DNA of 64,000 bases from Paenibacillus polymyxa M1. Lineage in GTDB: Bacteria > Bacillota > Bacilli > Paenibacillales > Paenibacillaceae. Below, piece after piece: positions 1 through 7,228 of the stretch (the first letter of the stretch is position 1; each line of letters begins with the position of its first letter). The translations under genes and the position numbers were made by a program. Under the pieces are notes generated by a model. That model was not told the DNA's origin, did no database searches, and saw only the letters and a program-made list of their open reading frames with translations. The stretch spans positions 2,886,501 through 2,950,500 of the forward strand of contig NC_017542.1 of assembly GCF_000237325.1 (NCBI RefSeq), in the 5' to 3' direction.

Positions 1-714
1 GGTAATAGCGAAAATGCCGTCCACATCCTGATACTTATGTAGAAATTCGCTAAAATAGGCATCGTCGTTCACAATAGGGTCTGGTTTCTCGTATACAACA
101 TAGTCGACACCTAATTTTTTCGCCTCATCAATGAAACCTTTTCTTCGATTCATGGTTTCACTAAATACGGAAGTTACACTTCCTATAAAAGCCGGCCTCT
201 GGGCTCCCGCTTTAATAAGTTCCCTTAAAGCCATACTCCCTCCCTTATAATTATCCGAGGTCACACAGGTAATTTTTTTGCTAAAGTGTCTGTCAATACT
301 TACAATCGGAATGTCATTGCTTATGCTATTCTCAATATCATTGTAGGTAATGCCGACAATTCCAGCCACTTTATTTTGCCGTAGCATATCCAGATAATAC
401 AGTTCCTTTTCGGGCTTGCCACCGCTATTACATAGCATGAGCTTAAAGCCTTCCCTATCCAACTCATCCTCAATGTAATAAGCCAGTTCAGAAAAAAAAG
501 GATTCCAGATACTTGGAAGTAGCAAGGCTACCATCTTGGATTTCCTCATCTTAAAATTTCGAGCGACTTCATTAGGGATATAATTCAATTCTTGTATAGC
601 TTTTTCCACCTTATGGCGTGTATCTGGTTTTACAGAGCCCGAGTTGTTAATAACACGGGAAACAGTTCCCACAGCTACGCCAGCCAGGTTAGCGACATCT
701 TTAATACTTGGCAT
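1..714 (-). CDS. LacI-family transcriptional regulator (partial, 3' end outside window)
   Basis: The frame opens with ATG at 714 and stays open to the window edge, giving 238 residues of a protein that is usually about 330-340. Residues 2-21 form the LacI helix-turn-helix and hinge (SIKDVANLAGVAVGTVSRVI), followed by the ligand-binding fold with typical blocks such as MVALLLPSIWNPFFSEL near residue 59 and PAFIGS further on. The family binds operators as dimers or tetramers and releases them, or binds more tightly, when a sugar or sugar phosphate is bound. The target genes are not visible. Just upstream lie two GAAACG-type palindromic sites that could be autoregulatory operators. The downstream partner genes lie left of the window, so the effector cannot be guessed. 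Confidence 0.93.
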   Translation of the reverse strand, partial: MPSIKDVANLAGVAVGTVSRVINNSGSVKPDTRHKVEKAIQELNYIPNEVARNFKMRKSKMVALLLPSIWNPFFSELAYYIEDELDREGFKLMLCNSGGKPEKELYYLDMLRQNKVAGIVGITYNDIENSISNDIPIVSIDRHFSKKITCVTSDNYKGGSMALRELIKAGAQRPAFIGSVTSVFSETMNRRKGFIDEAKKLGVDYVVYEKPDPIVNDDAYFSEFLHKYQDVDGIFAIT

Positions 715-756
715 TTAGCCCCCCCTCTCTCTTATGAAAATTATAATAACACGAAG

Positions 757-790
757 TTGGAAACGTTTCAATAATCTTTGAAACGCTTTT
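757..790. promoter_or_regulatory. Candidate LacI-type operators upstream of the regulator
   Basis: GAAACGTTTC at 760-769 is a perfect 10-bp palindrome, and a second related site, TTTGAAACGCTTTT, follows at 777-790. Palindromes with a central CG are the usual LacI/CcpA-family operator shape. The pair sits about 45 bp upstream of the LacI-type gene that starts at 714, so autoregulation is the simplest reading. The match to the CcpA cre consensus is imperfect. Confidence 0.45.
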
Positions 791-819
791 TTTTGACTTT
801 TTTTCCTAGCCCATGTAGC

Positions 820-1272
820 TAAATCAAGTGTAATCCGGTCAGAAAGATGATAAGCCAGCTTCCTGATCTTTCTCCTTCTTCACTACTCGAATACATATAT
901 GATTATGAAACCTTCTTTAACTATCTTCTGGCTGAAGGACTTACTCCTGCTGGCCCTATTAGTCAAATTCCGTTAGAAACTCTTGAGAAGCTTTCATTGG
1001 ATTCAATTCTCGGATATAGATTTCATCTTCTCACCAAAGCAGGAAACTCAAGAACGACAGTATCAAGAAAGCTATCATCGCTTCGAACTTTATTTAATTA
1101 CTTGAATCAAAAAGCTGAGGACGAAAACTTCAATCCTTTACTAATTGGAAATGTGATGGCGAAAGTTGATATTTGCAAAAAGAAGAAATCTAAGTATACA
1201 GCAGCTAGCATCCTAGCTGGGAAATTGCTTCGAGATAATGAGATTACTGAATTTGTGGAATATATAAATTAA
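820..1272 (+). pseudogene. xerS: XerS-type tyrosine recombinase, N-terminal fragment
   Basis: The readable part (LPDLSPSSLLEYIYDYETFF, then SRKLSSLRTLFNYL and NPLLIGNVMAKV) matches the SAM-like core-binding domain of XerS, the single-recombinase dimer-resolution enzyme of some Firmicutes. XerS is about 355 residues. Here about 25 N-terminal residues are missing, because an in-frame stop lies just before 820, and the reading frame ends in EYIN followed by TAA before the catalytic domain, so the R..HxxR..Y active site is absent. The fragment abuts a fragment of an unrelated gene on the other strand. It cannot recombine DNA. The family assignment rests on remembered conserved blocks and was not checked by alignment. 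Confidence 0.6.
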
Positions 1273-1274
1273 AG

Positions 1275-1449
1275 GATACGAAAAAGTTTGGTAGTTAACG
1301 AACTTTTGGAGTACTTCTCCGGCAAGACGTATTTTCAACTCAAAGAACTCATCACATATTTCAGACTTGTTTAAAATAATACGATTACAATCTACTTGAT
1401 ACCTGACCGTTGCCATCAGATCTATAGCGGACTGAACATCAGTGATTAA
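1275..1449 (-). pseudogene. DUF4180 protein fragment
   Basis: Reading the minus strand gives DVQSAIDLMATVRYQVDC, then NRIILNKSEICDEFFELK and RLAGEVLQKFVNYQ, a pattern I associate with the DUF4180 family of small cytoplasmic proteins of unknown function. The N-terminal beta strands are missing because a stop lies upstream near 1450. After VNYQ the frame continues into sequence that belongs to the opposite-strand xerS fragment, so the C-terminus is also lost. This is a gene remnant whose junction with xerS lies near 1275. Confidence 0.5.
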
Positions 1450-1575
1450 TTTTTACCACTAGTAACATAGACAATTCCTATTCCATTGCATTAATTTTCC
1501 TAATGTTTATCATCTTCTTTTTCCTCATTTCAATCTTATACTTATAAAATAGTACTCTATTCGTCATGATTCGAT

Positions 1576-1698
1576 TCATTCATAAACAAGAACCCAATAT
1601 CTCGCCCCAGGCTCTCCTTCCTCGACAACGGCTTTCCAACCCCGCTTCTTATAGAAACTCAACGCATTATTATACAAAAACTCTGCTCTCTTTCTTAT
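1576..1698 (-). pseudogene. GNAT acetyltransferase, C-terminal remnant
   Basis: The minus strand reads ALSFYKKRGWKAVVEEGEPG, then ARYWVLVYE and a stop. The pattern 'A..FY.K.GW' followed by a short beta strand is the usual end of a Gcn5-related N-acetyltransferase. Nothing resembling the acetyl-CoA loop (R/QxxGxG/A) precedes it, so only the last 40 or so residues remain. It is directly followed, on the same strand, by the truncated blaI fragment. Confidence 0.4.
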
Positions 1699-1719
1699 AG
1701 GTCAGCGCATTTTTTTTCT

Positions 1720-1869
1720 TTACCAGCCCAGGGTTTGAATCGTCTTTGGACTCCATTTGCTCGTCTGGGTAAGTGTTTCAATGACTTCGTTGGTGTTGAT
1801 CGGCGTATGACTCCAGATAATTTTCATTACTTCGAATTCGGCTTCTGATATTTGCAGCAATTCTTTCAT
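1720..1869 (-). pseudogene. blaI: BlaI/MecI-type beta-lactamase repressor, N-terminal fragment
   Basis: The frame starts ATG AAA GAA and encodes 49 residues: ISEAEFEVMKIIWSHTPIN, NEVIETL and SKWSPKTIQT, which is the winged-helix DNA-binding half of BlaI/MecI. The family is normally about 125 residues, with a C-terminal dimerisation domain cut by the BlaR1 pathway. Here the frame runs into LGW and a stop right after the recognition helix, so the dimerisation part is gone. It lies just downstream of the broken class A beta-lactamase, and a BlaI-type operator survives upstream of that gene, so this was once a bla regulon. Confidence 0.75.
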
Positions 1870-2069
1870 CGTAGGAACCTCCAATCGCTGTTGACCCCAA
1901 ATTTCTCAATTATATTTTTAGCGGATGAAATTCAGGATCAAATGCGAACGCTTCGATTTATCGGAATTGCTTCATTATTTCCGCTGCTGCATGCATAACC
2001 CCAAGTTCAAACCAATCAAAAGAATACTCTAATCCAGAGGAATTCTTGCGATTCCCTGTTTGGCAAACA

Positions 2070-2110
2070 GGTCGAGAACAGGAGCATGTTTCCCCTTGTC
2101 TCGACCTTTT
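2070..2110. terminator. Hairpin resembling a terminator
   Basis: GGTCGAGA at 2070-2077 pairs with TCTCGACC at 2099-2106 around a 21-base loop, followed on the plus strand by TTTTG. It lies in a 290-bp gap (1870-2159) where I see no intact gene. It could end a lost plus-strand gene or the beta-lactamase transcript. Confidence 0.4.
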
Positions 2111-2159
2111 GTGCTTGGTTTAATTAGCCCTATCGACTTACCCAACAGCTCTGCTACGC

Positions 2160-3071
2160 TTACTCCAGAGCCTTAAAGGCCGCCTTGGCTGCCTCAGTGA
2201 TTAGGGCATTGTTATACTCTGCATCTTTGGTATCACGGCTGGACATTACAGCAATAATGATCGGCTCCCTGTCCGGAGGCCATACGATGGCAACATCGTT
2301 GCGTGTGCCATAGCTTCCTGCGCCTGTCTTGTCACCAACTACCCAGCCCTCTGGCACAGCCGCCCGAATTAGTTCGTCGCCGGTAGTATTTTCCTTTAAC
2401 CAGCCGATAAGCAGTTCTTGTTTGTCATTAGGCATGGAATCGTTAATCGTCAGCACTTTTAAGCTGTTGGCAAGGGCGTTGGGCGTACTCGTATCACGGT
2501 GGTCCCCAGGAATCGCTTCGTTCAACTCATGTCTCATAACGGTTGGCCATAACCACATTGTCACCGTTGTCTCTCATCGCTTTTTCGAACCCTTCGGGCC
2601 CGCCGAGCGCCTTTAGCAGCAAATTTCCTGCCGTATGTCGCTATAACGAATAGCCGCATCACTGATTTCCTTGAGATTCATCCCGGTATCCACATGCTGT
2701 TCCGTAATCGGTGAATACGTGACCAGATCATCCTTGGCAAACTTAATGACTTTGCCCAGTTCATCGTTAGACTTCTGCTGCAGGACCGCGCCTGCTGCCA
2801 GTGCCTTGTAAGTGGATGCATAGGCAAAACGTTCATCGGCCCGATAGGCAACCTCTTTCCCTGTTCCCGTATCAATAACATATACGCCCAGCCGTGCGTC
2901 AAACTTGATTTCAAGCTGTTTAAAAACCACATTCGCTGCGTTTGAGTTTGGCGGCTCCTTTTCAGTCGGCGGAGTTGAAGCCCCCTGTTTTGTACAGCCA
3001 ACGAGCAGCACAAGAAAGAGTGTCATCGCAAATAAAGCTATTCTATTTGTATTTAATACGTATTTTTTCAA
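2160..3071 (-). pseudogene. Class A beta-lactamase, disrupted by two frameshifts
   Basis: A lipoprotein signal peptide ends in LLVGC (Cys26). The class A motifs follow in order: STYK (active-site serine), YSD (the start of the SDN loop), ELNEAIPGD (omega loop with the general-base glutamate) and KTGAGSYGT. Class A enzymes hydrolyse the beta-lactam ring by way of a serine acyl-enzyme. One base is missing near 2635: AGCGACATACGG where AGCGACAATACGG would restore SDNTAGNLLL. One extra base is present near 2530, after RYET. The two shifts cancel, but the shifted stretch meets a TAA at 2613-2615, so no full-length enzyme can be made. All catalytic motifs are otherwise intact. The break could be real or an assembly error. 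The neighbouring truncated blaI and other remnants favour real decay. Confidence 0.85.
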
Positions 3072-3163
3072 GATTTTAGCCTTCTTTCCCTAAAAATATA
3101 TCGTCTGTTTGAACCCCTCAGCAGGTTATACCCGATGTCCTCCTCTCTTCTCATTTCCACATG

Positions 3164-3179
3164 TATTACAAATGTAATA
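3164..3179. promoter_or_regulatory. BlaI/MecI-type operator upstream of the broken beta-lactamase
   Basis: TATTACAAATGTAATA is a near-perfect palindrome containing the TACA..TGTA core that BlaI and MecI dimers recognise. It lies about 95 bp upstream of the bla start codon, where the promoter should be. The cognate repressor gene in view is truncated. Confidence 0.7.
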
Positions 3180-3367
3180 TTTTAGTTATTATATTTGTGG
3201 TTTTTAAAAGTCAAGTTACAGAATTTTGATAGTAGAGCTCACCGACCGAATATAAAATACGCCGTCGTTATGTCCCTAGTACATCTTATCTATTTGAAGT
3301 CGTTTTCTTCTGAATGCTTACATATGTGCCTTGATTGCATAAAACGACGGTTAATTATAGCAGAAAC

Positions 3368-3403
3368 CGACATTCGCCCTCAAATAAAGGGCGCGATGTC
3401 GGC
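3368..3403 (-). terminator. Rho-independent terminator of the serine hydrolase remnant
   Basis: CCGACAT.TCGCCCT pairs with AGGGCG.CGATGTCGG around a short AT-rich loop. On the minus strand the stem is followed by TTTCTG. It sits 8 bp beyond the stop codon of the serine hydrolase remnant, as expected for its original terminator. Confidence 0.6.
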
Positions 3404-3410
3404 TTTAAAC

Positions 3411-3577
3411 TTAACGGCCAAACTCCTTATCGATTATTTTATTGTGAGCCGGCTCCACTTCCGGGGCTACCGAGTTGATGCACGTTAGCAAAATACGCTG
3501 CCCGCCTAAAGATCCGAAGGCTCTTGATTCAAATCCGAAAGTACGGCCGGTATGTCCCCAGAATGATTGCCCGTCAG
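3411..3577 (-). pseudogene. Serine hydrolase (beta-lactamase/DD-peptidase fold), C-terminal remnant
   Basis: The minus strand reads SDGQSFWGHTGRTFGFESR, AFGSLGGQRILLTCINS and then KEFGR with a TAA at 3411-3413. The 'GHTG.T.GF.S' block is the KTG-equivalent (HTG) motif of class C beta-lactamase-like serine hydrolases. Only about 55 C-terminal residues remain; the SxxK and YxN motifs are missing. Upstream, the sequence passes directly into the 195-bp repeat, which carries a ribosome binding site and ATG in a different frame. An internal deletion that joined a promoter region to the gene's tail would explain this. Confidence 0.5.
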
Positions 3578-3584
3578 AAGTGCT

Positions 3585-3779
3585 ACTCCTTTTCGAATGG
3601 TGAATGATTTCATAAACGCAATCACTCCTATTATTTTAGAATGTTGTTCTGCTTTACCCCCTCACCTTACCTCCGATATTGTTAAATCGAACAGTGATAA
3701 AACCGCCAAACTTTTGATGACATCGTACTTGGACCTGTCACATATACCGCATGACAAACTGTCAACTGTCTTATATGAC
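3585..3779 (-). repeat. Dispersed 195-bp repeat, copy A (promoter/leader-like)
   Basis: This stretch is nearly identical to 10744-10935; by eye they differ by about five substitutions and three single-base indels. Read on the minus strand it looks like a promoter and leader: a TTGACA at one end overlapping the dyad TGACAGTTTGTCA, a GGAGGTAAGGTGAGGGGG run, then AGGAGTGATTGCG before an ATG and AAAAGGAG at the end. In this copy it leads into the serine hydrolase remnant. It has no transposase and no terminal inverted repeats, so it is probably a duplicated 5' region, not an insertion sequence. Confidence 0.75.
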
Positions 3780-3944
3780 GTGCTTGCTAAGATAAGGATC
3801 TCTAGTACAAAAGGTGTTAGGACGACAACCTTTACCGATAGGCAAAGAAACATGCCCAGAATGAGTTGTTGTTCTAACTATGTTATTTGATAGAGCTAAT
3901 ACAATTTAGTTAGCAAGGATAAACTAGTGTACTTTCTTTTTTGA
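3780..3944. other. Gene-free stretch
   Basis: I see no coding region, hairpin or regulatory site that I can support here. Plus-strand open frames in this area are short and have no ribosome binding site. Confidence 0.5.
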
Positions 3945-4140
3945 TTGCAATCGTAGGAGTCCTGCTTGAGAAAAGCCAGCAGCCCATGAAGCACATCTTT
4001 AGAGGCTAAGAAACCGATATAGGTCAAGGTGTTGTTGCTCGGCGGAATGGGGAGCGCGATGAAGTTAGCTGCAAGCCGATGAGCAAGACCAGGTATCCAT
4101 ATTCGTGAAACAATTGTTCAACTAACCCGATCAGGTCCAT
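3945..4140 (-). pseudogene. DedA-family membrane protein, N-terminal fragment
   Basis: Minus-strand ATG at 4140 opens MDLIGLVEQLFHEYGYLVLL. After a frameshift near 4075 the next frame continues NFIALPIPPSNNTLTYIGF and LASKDVLHGLLAF. The 'YGY...LPIP...T.L.Y.GFLA' layout is the first conserved segment of DedA/VTT proteins, which act as lipid scramblases or transporters. The VTT arginine-rich part is missing. The start overlaps the last 23 bases of the MFS gene, which suggests it was once the eighth, translationally coupled gene of the envelope operon. Confidence 0.6.
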
Positions 4141-5344
4141 GAGCATTCTCCCTCTTGTGCTGCAATGTCCCGCGAGCCGAGACAAGCTTGTTTTGCGGCA
4201 AAATTAAATAAAAAAGTGCAAGAACAGCCAGTAAAGCAGCGCTGATGCTAATGGCAGCTTCATTCGTATACTGGCTGGCTATCCATCCCCCGATGACCGG
4301 ACCAATCATAATACCGAGCCCTTCAATCCCTGAGAGTACTCCCCACCCGGTCCCCTTCTGATCCTCCGGAACAAGGTACGACAGCACCGCATTCCAGGCC
4401 GGAAGCACGGCTGAGTAAGACAATCCCAGCATAAAGGCAAACAGCATCGTTAATGCAGGCGGCGGCATGGATACGATTAACAGAGCCAATATGACCGTAA
4501 GCGATACGAAACCGGCGAACAGCATTTGCTTGTGCCCCCATCGATCGGCCAGCTTCCCCATCGGGACCAGAAACAGCATCGCACCGGCCCCGCCGAATAT
4601 GAGCATTATCGAATATTGCGGCTGGCTCAGACCGAGATGGTCAGCGGCAAAACCGGGCAGTATCGGCAGCAGCAGTCCCGCGGCGGTCATCTGCAGAACC
4701 ATGCCTGGCAGTAGCCATTTCAGCTGAACGAGTCTTCTTCGCAGTCTTGTCGCTTGTTCGGCAAAGCTGACGTTCTGGAGGTGCAAGGGGGTTGTTCTGT
4801 TAATCCCGAACGATGCAATGCAGCCGACGGCGAGCAGCGCAGCCATCAGCCGGAAGGCAGGTACGAAGCCATAATCGAAGGTGAGATTGATTGTGATCGG
4901 CCCCAGACCGATGCAGGCCAGCCACACGGTGTATATCGCCCCAATCTGGGCTGCCCGCTCCGTCAGCCGGATTTTCTCCAGACAAATGAGCCATATAGGC
5001 GACGCCCCCATCCCAAGCATCACGGAACCGGCAACGAGCCCCCAGGCATATGGACTAACGAACACAGCGGCTAGTCCGGACAGCATCAGGACGAAAGTGG
5101 CGGGCAGCAGCCAGCGCAGCGAAAACCTGTCCAGCAAATATCCAGCCACACATTTAATCAGCGTATCGGCTGTATAATGAAGCGAGACGGCAAGACCGAC
5201 CAAAGCAACGGTTTGCCCCGATTCGTTGACGGCAAAGTTCGGCAGGAACGAGAACAAGAAAGCGCTTCGGACAAACTCTGTGCAAAAAAGCACCGTGAAC
5301 AGCATCAGAGTAGAAAGCTTGAACGCGCTCCTCCCGCTCATCAT
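4118..5344 (-). CDS. MFS transporter, last intact gene of the envelope operon
   Basis: 408 residues with 12 predicted membrane segments and an MFS motif A-like loop in the middle (GKLADRWGHKQ, about residue 263). It resembles drug or sugar efflux members of the family, but its substrate cannot be read from sequence. The start overlaps the end of the upstream glycosyltransferase by 4 bases (ATGA), so the two are translationally coupled. Its place at the end of a run of lipid and polysaccharide genes suggests export of a lipid-linked or envelope precursor, or of a toxic by-product. The C-terminal tail after the last helix (RGTLQHKRENAHGPDRVS) is short and basic. Confidence 0.85.
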   Translation of the reverse strand: MMSGRSAFKLSTLMLFTVLFCTEFVRSAFLFSFLPNFAVNESGQTVALVGLAVSLHYTADTLIKCVAGYLLDRFSLRWLLPATFVLMLSGLAAVFVSPYAWGLVAGSVMLGMGASPIWLICLEKIRLTERAAQIGAIYTVWLACIGLGPITINLTFDYGFVPAFRLMAALLAVGCIASFGINRTTPLHLQNVSFAEQATRLRRRLVQLKWLLPGMVLQMTAAGLLLPILPGFAADHLGLSQPQYSIMLIFGGAGAMLFLVPMGKLADRWGHKQMLFAGFVSLTVILALLIVSMPPPALTMLFAFMLGLSYSAVLPAWNAVLSYLVPEDQKGTGWGVLSGIEGLGIMIGPVIGGWIASQYTNEAAISISAALLAVLALFYLILPQNKLVSARGTLQHKRENAHGPDRVS

Positions 5345-6483
5345 ATTCCACCCCTTCTTAAGGGGCTTGCCTCAGGAAACAAATGCCGAACAATATGGTC
5401 CGCAGACGTTTTCTGCCTTGCTGCGAGCAGCCCGTTCATCATTGACTGCTTGATCGGCTCAGAGGAGATCATCGCTTGTATCTGCAACACCAGATCATGA
5501 ATCGTAAAGGCCACGGCTGCCGCTCCTTTGCGCTGCAAATACAAGGCATTCTCCTTCTCCTGCCCCAGAAACGGATTTAGGATGAAAATCGGAACCCCGG
5601 CCTGAATCGTCTCGGATAGTGTAACGCCTCCCGCTTTCGTGATGACGCAGCAGGCACTGCTCATCAAAACATGCAATTGATAGGTGAAGCCGAATACATC
5701 CACTCTTGCATCATCCGCCCAGCTCTCCGTAAGTCTCCGTCTCCATCTTTTCTGCCGGCCGCAAATCACTTGAATGCGGACGCCTGACAAGAGTAGCAGC
5801 TTCCCGATGAGCCTCGATAGCGATTGCAATGTGCCGCAGACGTTGGCCATAAGCAGAATCACATGCTCATCTGCCTCTTTAACGGAGCTGGAACCGATCA
5901 TTGCCGCATCATAAAATGATTCCCTGACCGGAATTCCGGTCACGGTAATACGACTCTCGGGGACGCCCTGCCTGATCATGGCCTCTTTCACGTCGCTGGC
6001 AGGGACAAAATAGTGATCCGGCTTGGCGAACAGCCATCTTCGGTGAACGTCAAAGTCCGTTATAACAACAGCAGTCCGGGGACGGATCGCAGATAATGCT
6101 TCGCTGCTTGGCAAGCTGCCGAACGGGAATGTATATATGATGACCTCCGGCTGGTAATGGAGGATGATTTTCTTGAGCCTGTCGCCGCCAAGACTGTTCA
6201 TCCAGGCCGCAATCTTTCCCTTCATGGGAAGCCGGTTGGTCAGATGGTAGATCCATCCGTAATAGGGAATGCCTAAACTGGCTGCATGCGGGCTTTGCCG
6301 GTATAGAAAGCGGATTATTTTGTTCAGCACAGGATAAGCTTCCCGGAACAAGTCGACAACCGCCACCTCGCTATAACCATTGCGAATTAAGCTTTGCTGC
6401 AACACCTTGGACACCTGATGATGACCTTCTCCGTAATCGGCCGTTAAAATTAAAATTTGTGGTTCCTGTCTCACTATTGTCAC
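5341..6483 (-). CDS. GT28 glycosyltransferase, UgtP/MGDG synthase-like (second copy)
   Basis: 380 residues. The N-terminal half has LILTADYGEGHHQVSKVL, the 'GxGH' signature of MGDG synthase and UgtP-type enzymes, and TGIPVRESF near residue 190. The C-terminal half carries the nucleotide-sugar site, KAGGVTLSETIQAGVP and NPFLGQEKENALYL. Enzymes of this type move a sugar from UDP-sugar to diacylglycerol (or, in the MurG branch, to lipid-linked muropeptide) on the inner leaflet. A second GT28 of similar length lies two genes upstream with a polysaccharide deacetylase between them, so the pair may build a two-sugar glycolipid. It overlaps the MFS gene by 4 bases. The acceptor is inferred. Confidence 0.88.
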   Translation of the reverse strand: MTIVRQEPQILILTADYGEGHHQVSKVLQQSLIRNGYSEVAVVDLFREAYPVLNKIIRFLYRQSPHAASLGIPYYGWIYHLTNRLPMKGKIAAWMNSLGGDRLKKIILHYQPEVIIYTFPFGSLPSSEALSAIRPRTAVVITDFDVHRRWLFAKPDHYFVPASDVKEAMIRQGVPESRITVTGIPVRESFYDAAMIGSSSVKEADEHVILLMANVCGTLQSLSRLIGKLLLLSGVRIQVICGRQKRWRRRLTESWADDARVDVFGFTYQLHVLMSSACCVITKAGGVTLSETIQAGVPIFILNPFLGQEKENALYLQRKGAAAVAFTIHDLVLQIQAMISSEPIKQSMMNGLLAARQKTSADHIVRHLFPEASPLRRGGI

Positions 6484-6496
6484 CTCATTTCACTTG

Positions 6497-7198
6497 TCAA
6501 GCCATTTCATCCAGACGAACAAATTGCAAGTTGCGTCCCTGTAATTGATGTAGTACTTCCTCCAGAGCCTGAAGCATAAAATATGGCGCGTGACGGTCCG
6601 CTCCCGGCGTATCTCCGCTGTCATGCAGTAAAATAACAGATCCGTCCGTAATTCCGTTCAGCAGCGTTGCCTTCAGCTTCTTGCGGCAGCTCCTGCTGCG
6701 CCAATCCCCCGCCTTCAAGGACCAGAGTACGATGCGGTACGATTTGGGATGAAAGAAATCGAAAGCGTTCATGAGCCCCCATGGCGGACGATAGTGATTC
6801 GGCCTTTTTCCAATTATAGATTCAATAATATCTGCGGTCCGTTTCATATGATCACGCCGCACCGTCCAGGGAAGCATCAGCCAATTGGAGGTGTGAGCGT
6901 AATTGTGGATTCCAATCTGATGACCTTCACGATCCATTCTTCTGATTAGATCCGGGTGCAGTTCCGCCTGCGAGCCAAGCACGAAGAATGTGGCCTTCAC
7001 TTGATAATCCTGCAATAAATCCAATAATTCCGGTGTATACCTCGGATGCGGCCCATCGTCGAATGTGAACGCTACCTGGTTCTTGGTCGTTCCCTTACGA
7101 AAGGCTCCCAATCTGACTATTCTTGGCAGAAAACTGGGAATTAGCATATACAGACTGATGAAGCCTATGAGCCCAATCAACAAATATTTAACAAGCAA
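6497..7198 (-). CDS. Membrane-anchored polysaccharide deacetylase (NodB/CE4)
   Basis: 233 residues. Residues 3-25 form one N-terminal membrane anchor. The NodB domain follows: TFDDGP at 45-50 (catalytic and metal-binding aspartates), HNYAH near 96 (metal-binding histidines, H-x3-H), RPPWG near 137 and a late VILLHDSGD motif. CE4 enzymes remove acetyl groups from N-acetylated sugars outside the membrane, using a divalent metal. It lies between two UgtP-like glycosyltransferases, 14 bp from the downstream one, so its substrate may be an N-acetylhexosamine on a lipid-linked glycan rather than bulk peptidoglycan; that is inference. Confidence 0.88.
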   Translation of the reverse strand: MLVKYLLIGLIGFISLYMLIPSFLPRIVRLGAFRKGTTKNQVAFTFDDGPHPRYTPELLDLLQDYQVKATFFVLGSQAELHPDLIRRMDREGHQIGIHNYAHTSNWLMLPWTVRRDHMKRTADIIESIIGKRPNHYRPPWGLMNAFDFFHPKSYRIVLWSLKAGDWRSRSCRKKLKATLLNGITDGSVILLHDSGDTPGADRHAPYFMLQALEEVLHQLQGRNLQFVRLDEMA

Positions 7199-7228
7199 CG
7201 TCTTTATCCCCCTTAGTGAAAATTAAGC

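Noticed and set aside
3585..3779. Considered an insertion sequence or MITE for the repeated 195 bp
   Set aside because: No terminal inverted repeats and no target-site duplication could be seen; the internal layout looks like a promoter and leader instead.
3195..3890. Two plus-strand frames of about 100 codons between the bla and MFS genes
   Set aside because: They run across the serine hydrolase remnant and the 195-bp repeat, which are readable on the minus strand, and they lack ribosome sites.
4467..5500. Long plus-strand and shifted-frame open frames across the MFS gene
   Set aside because: They have no ribosome sites, are Arg/Pro/Ser-rich and overlap a well-supported 408-residue transporter on the minus strand; they are shadows of its codon usage.
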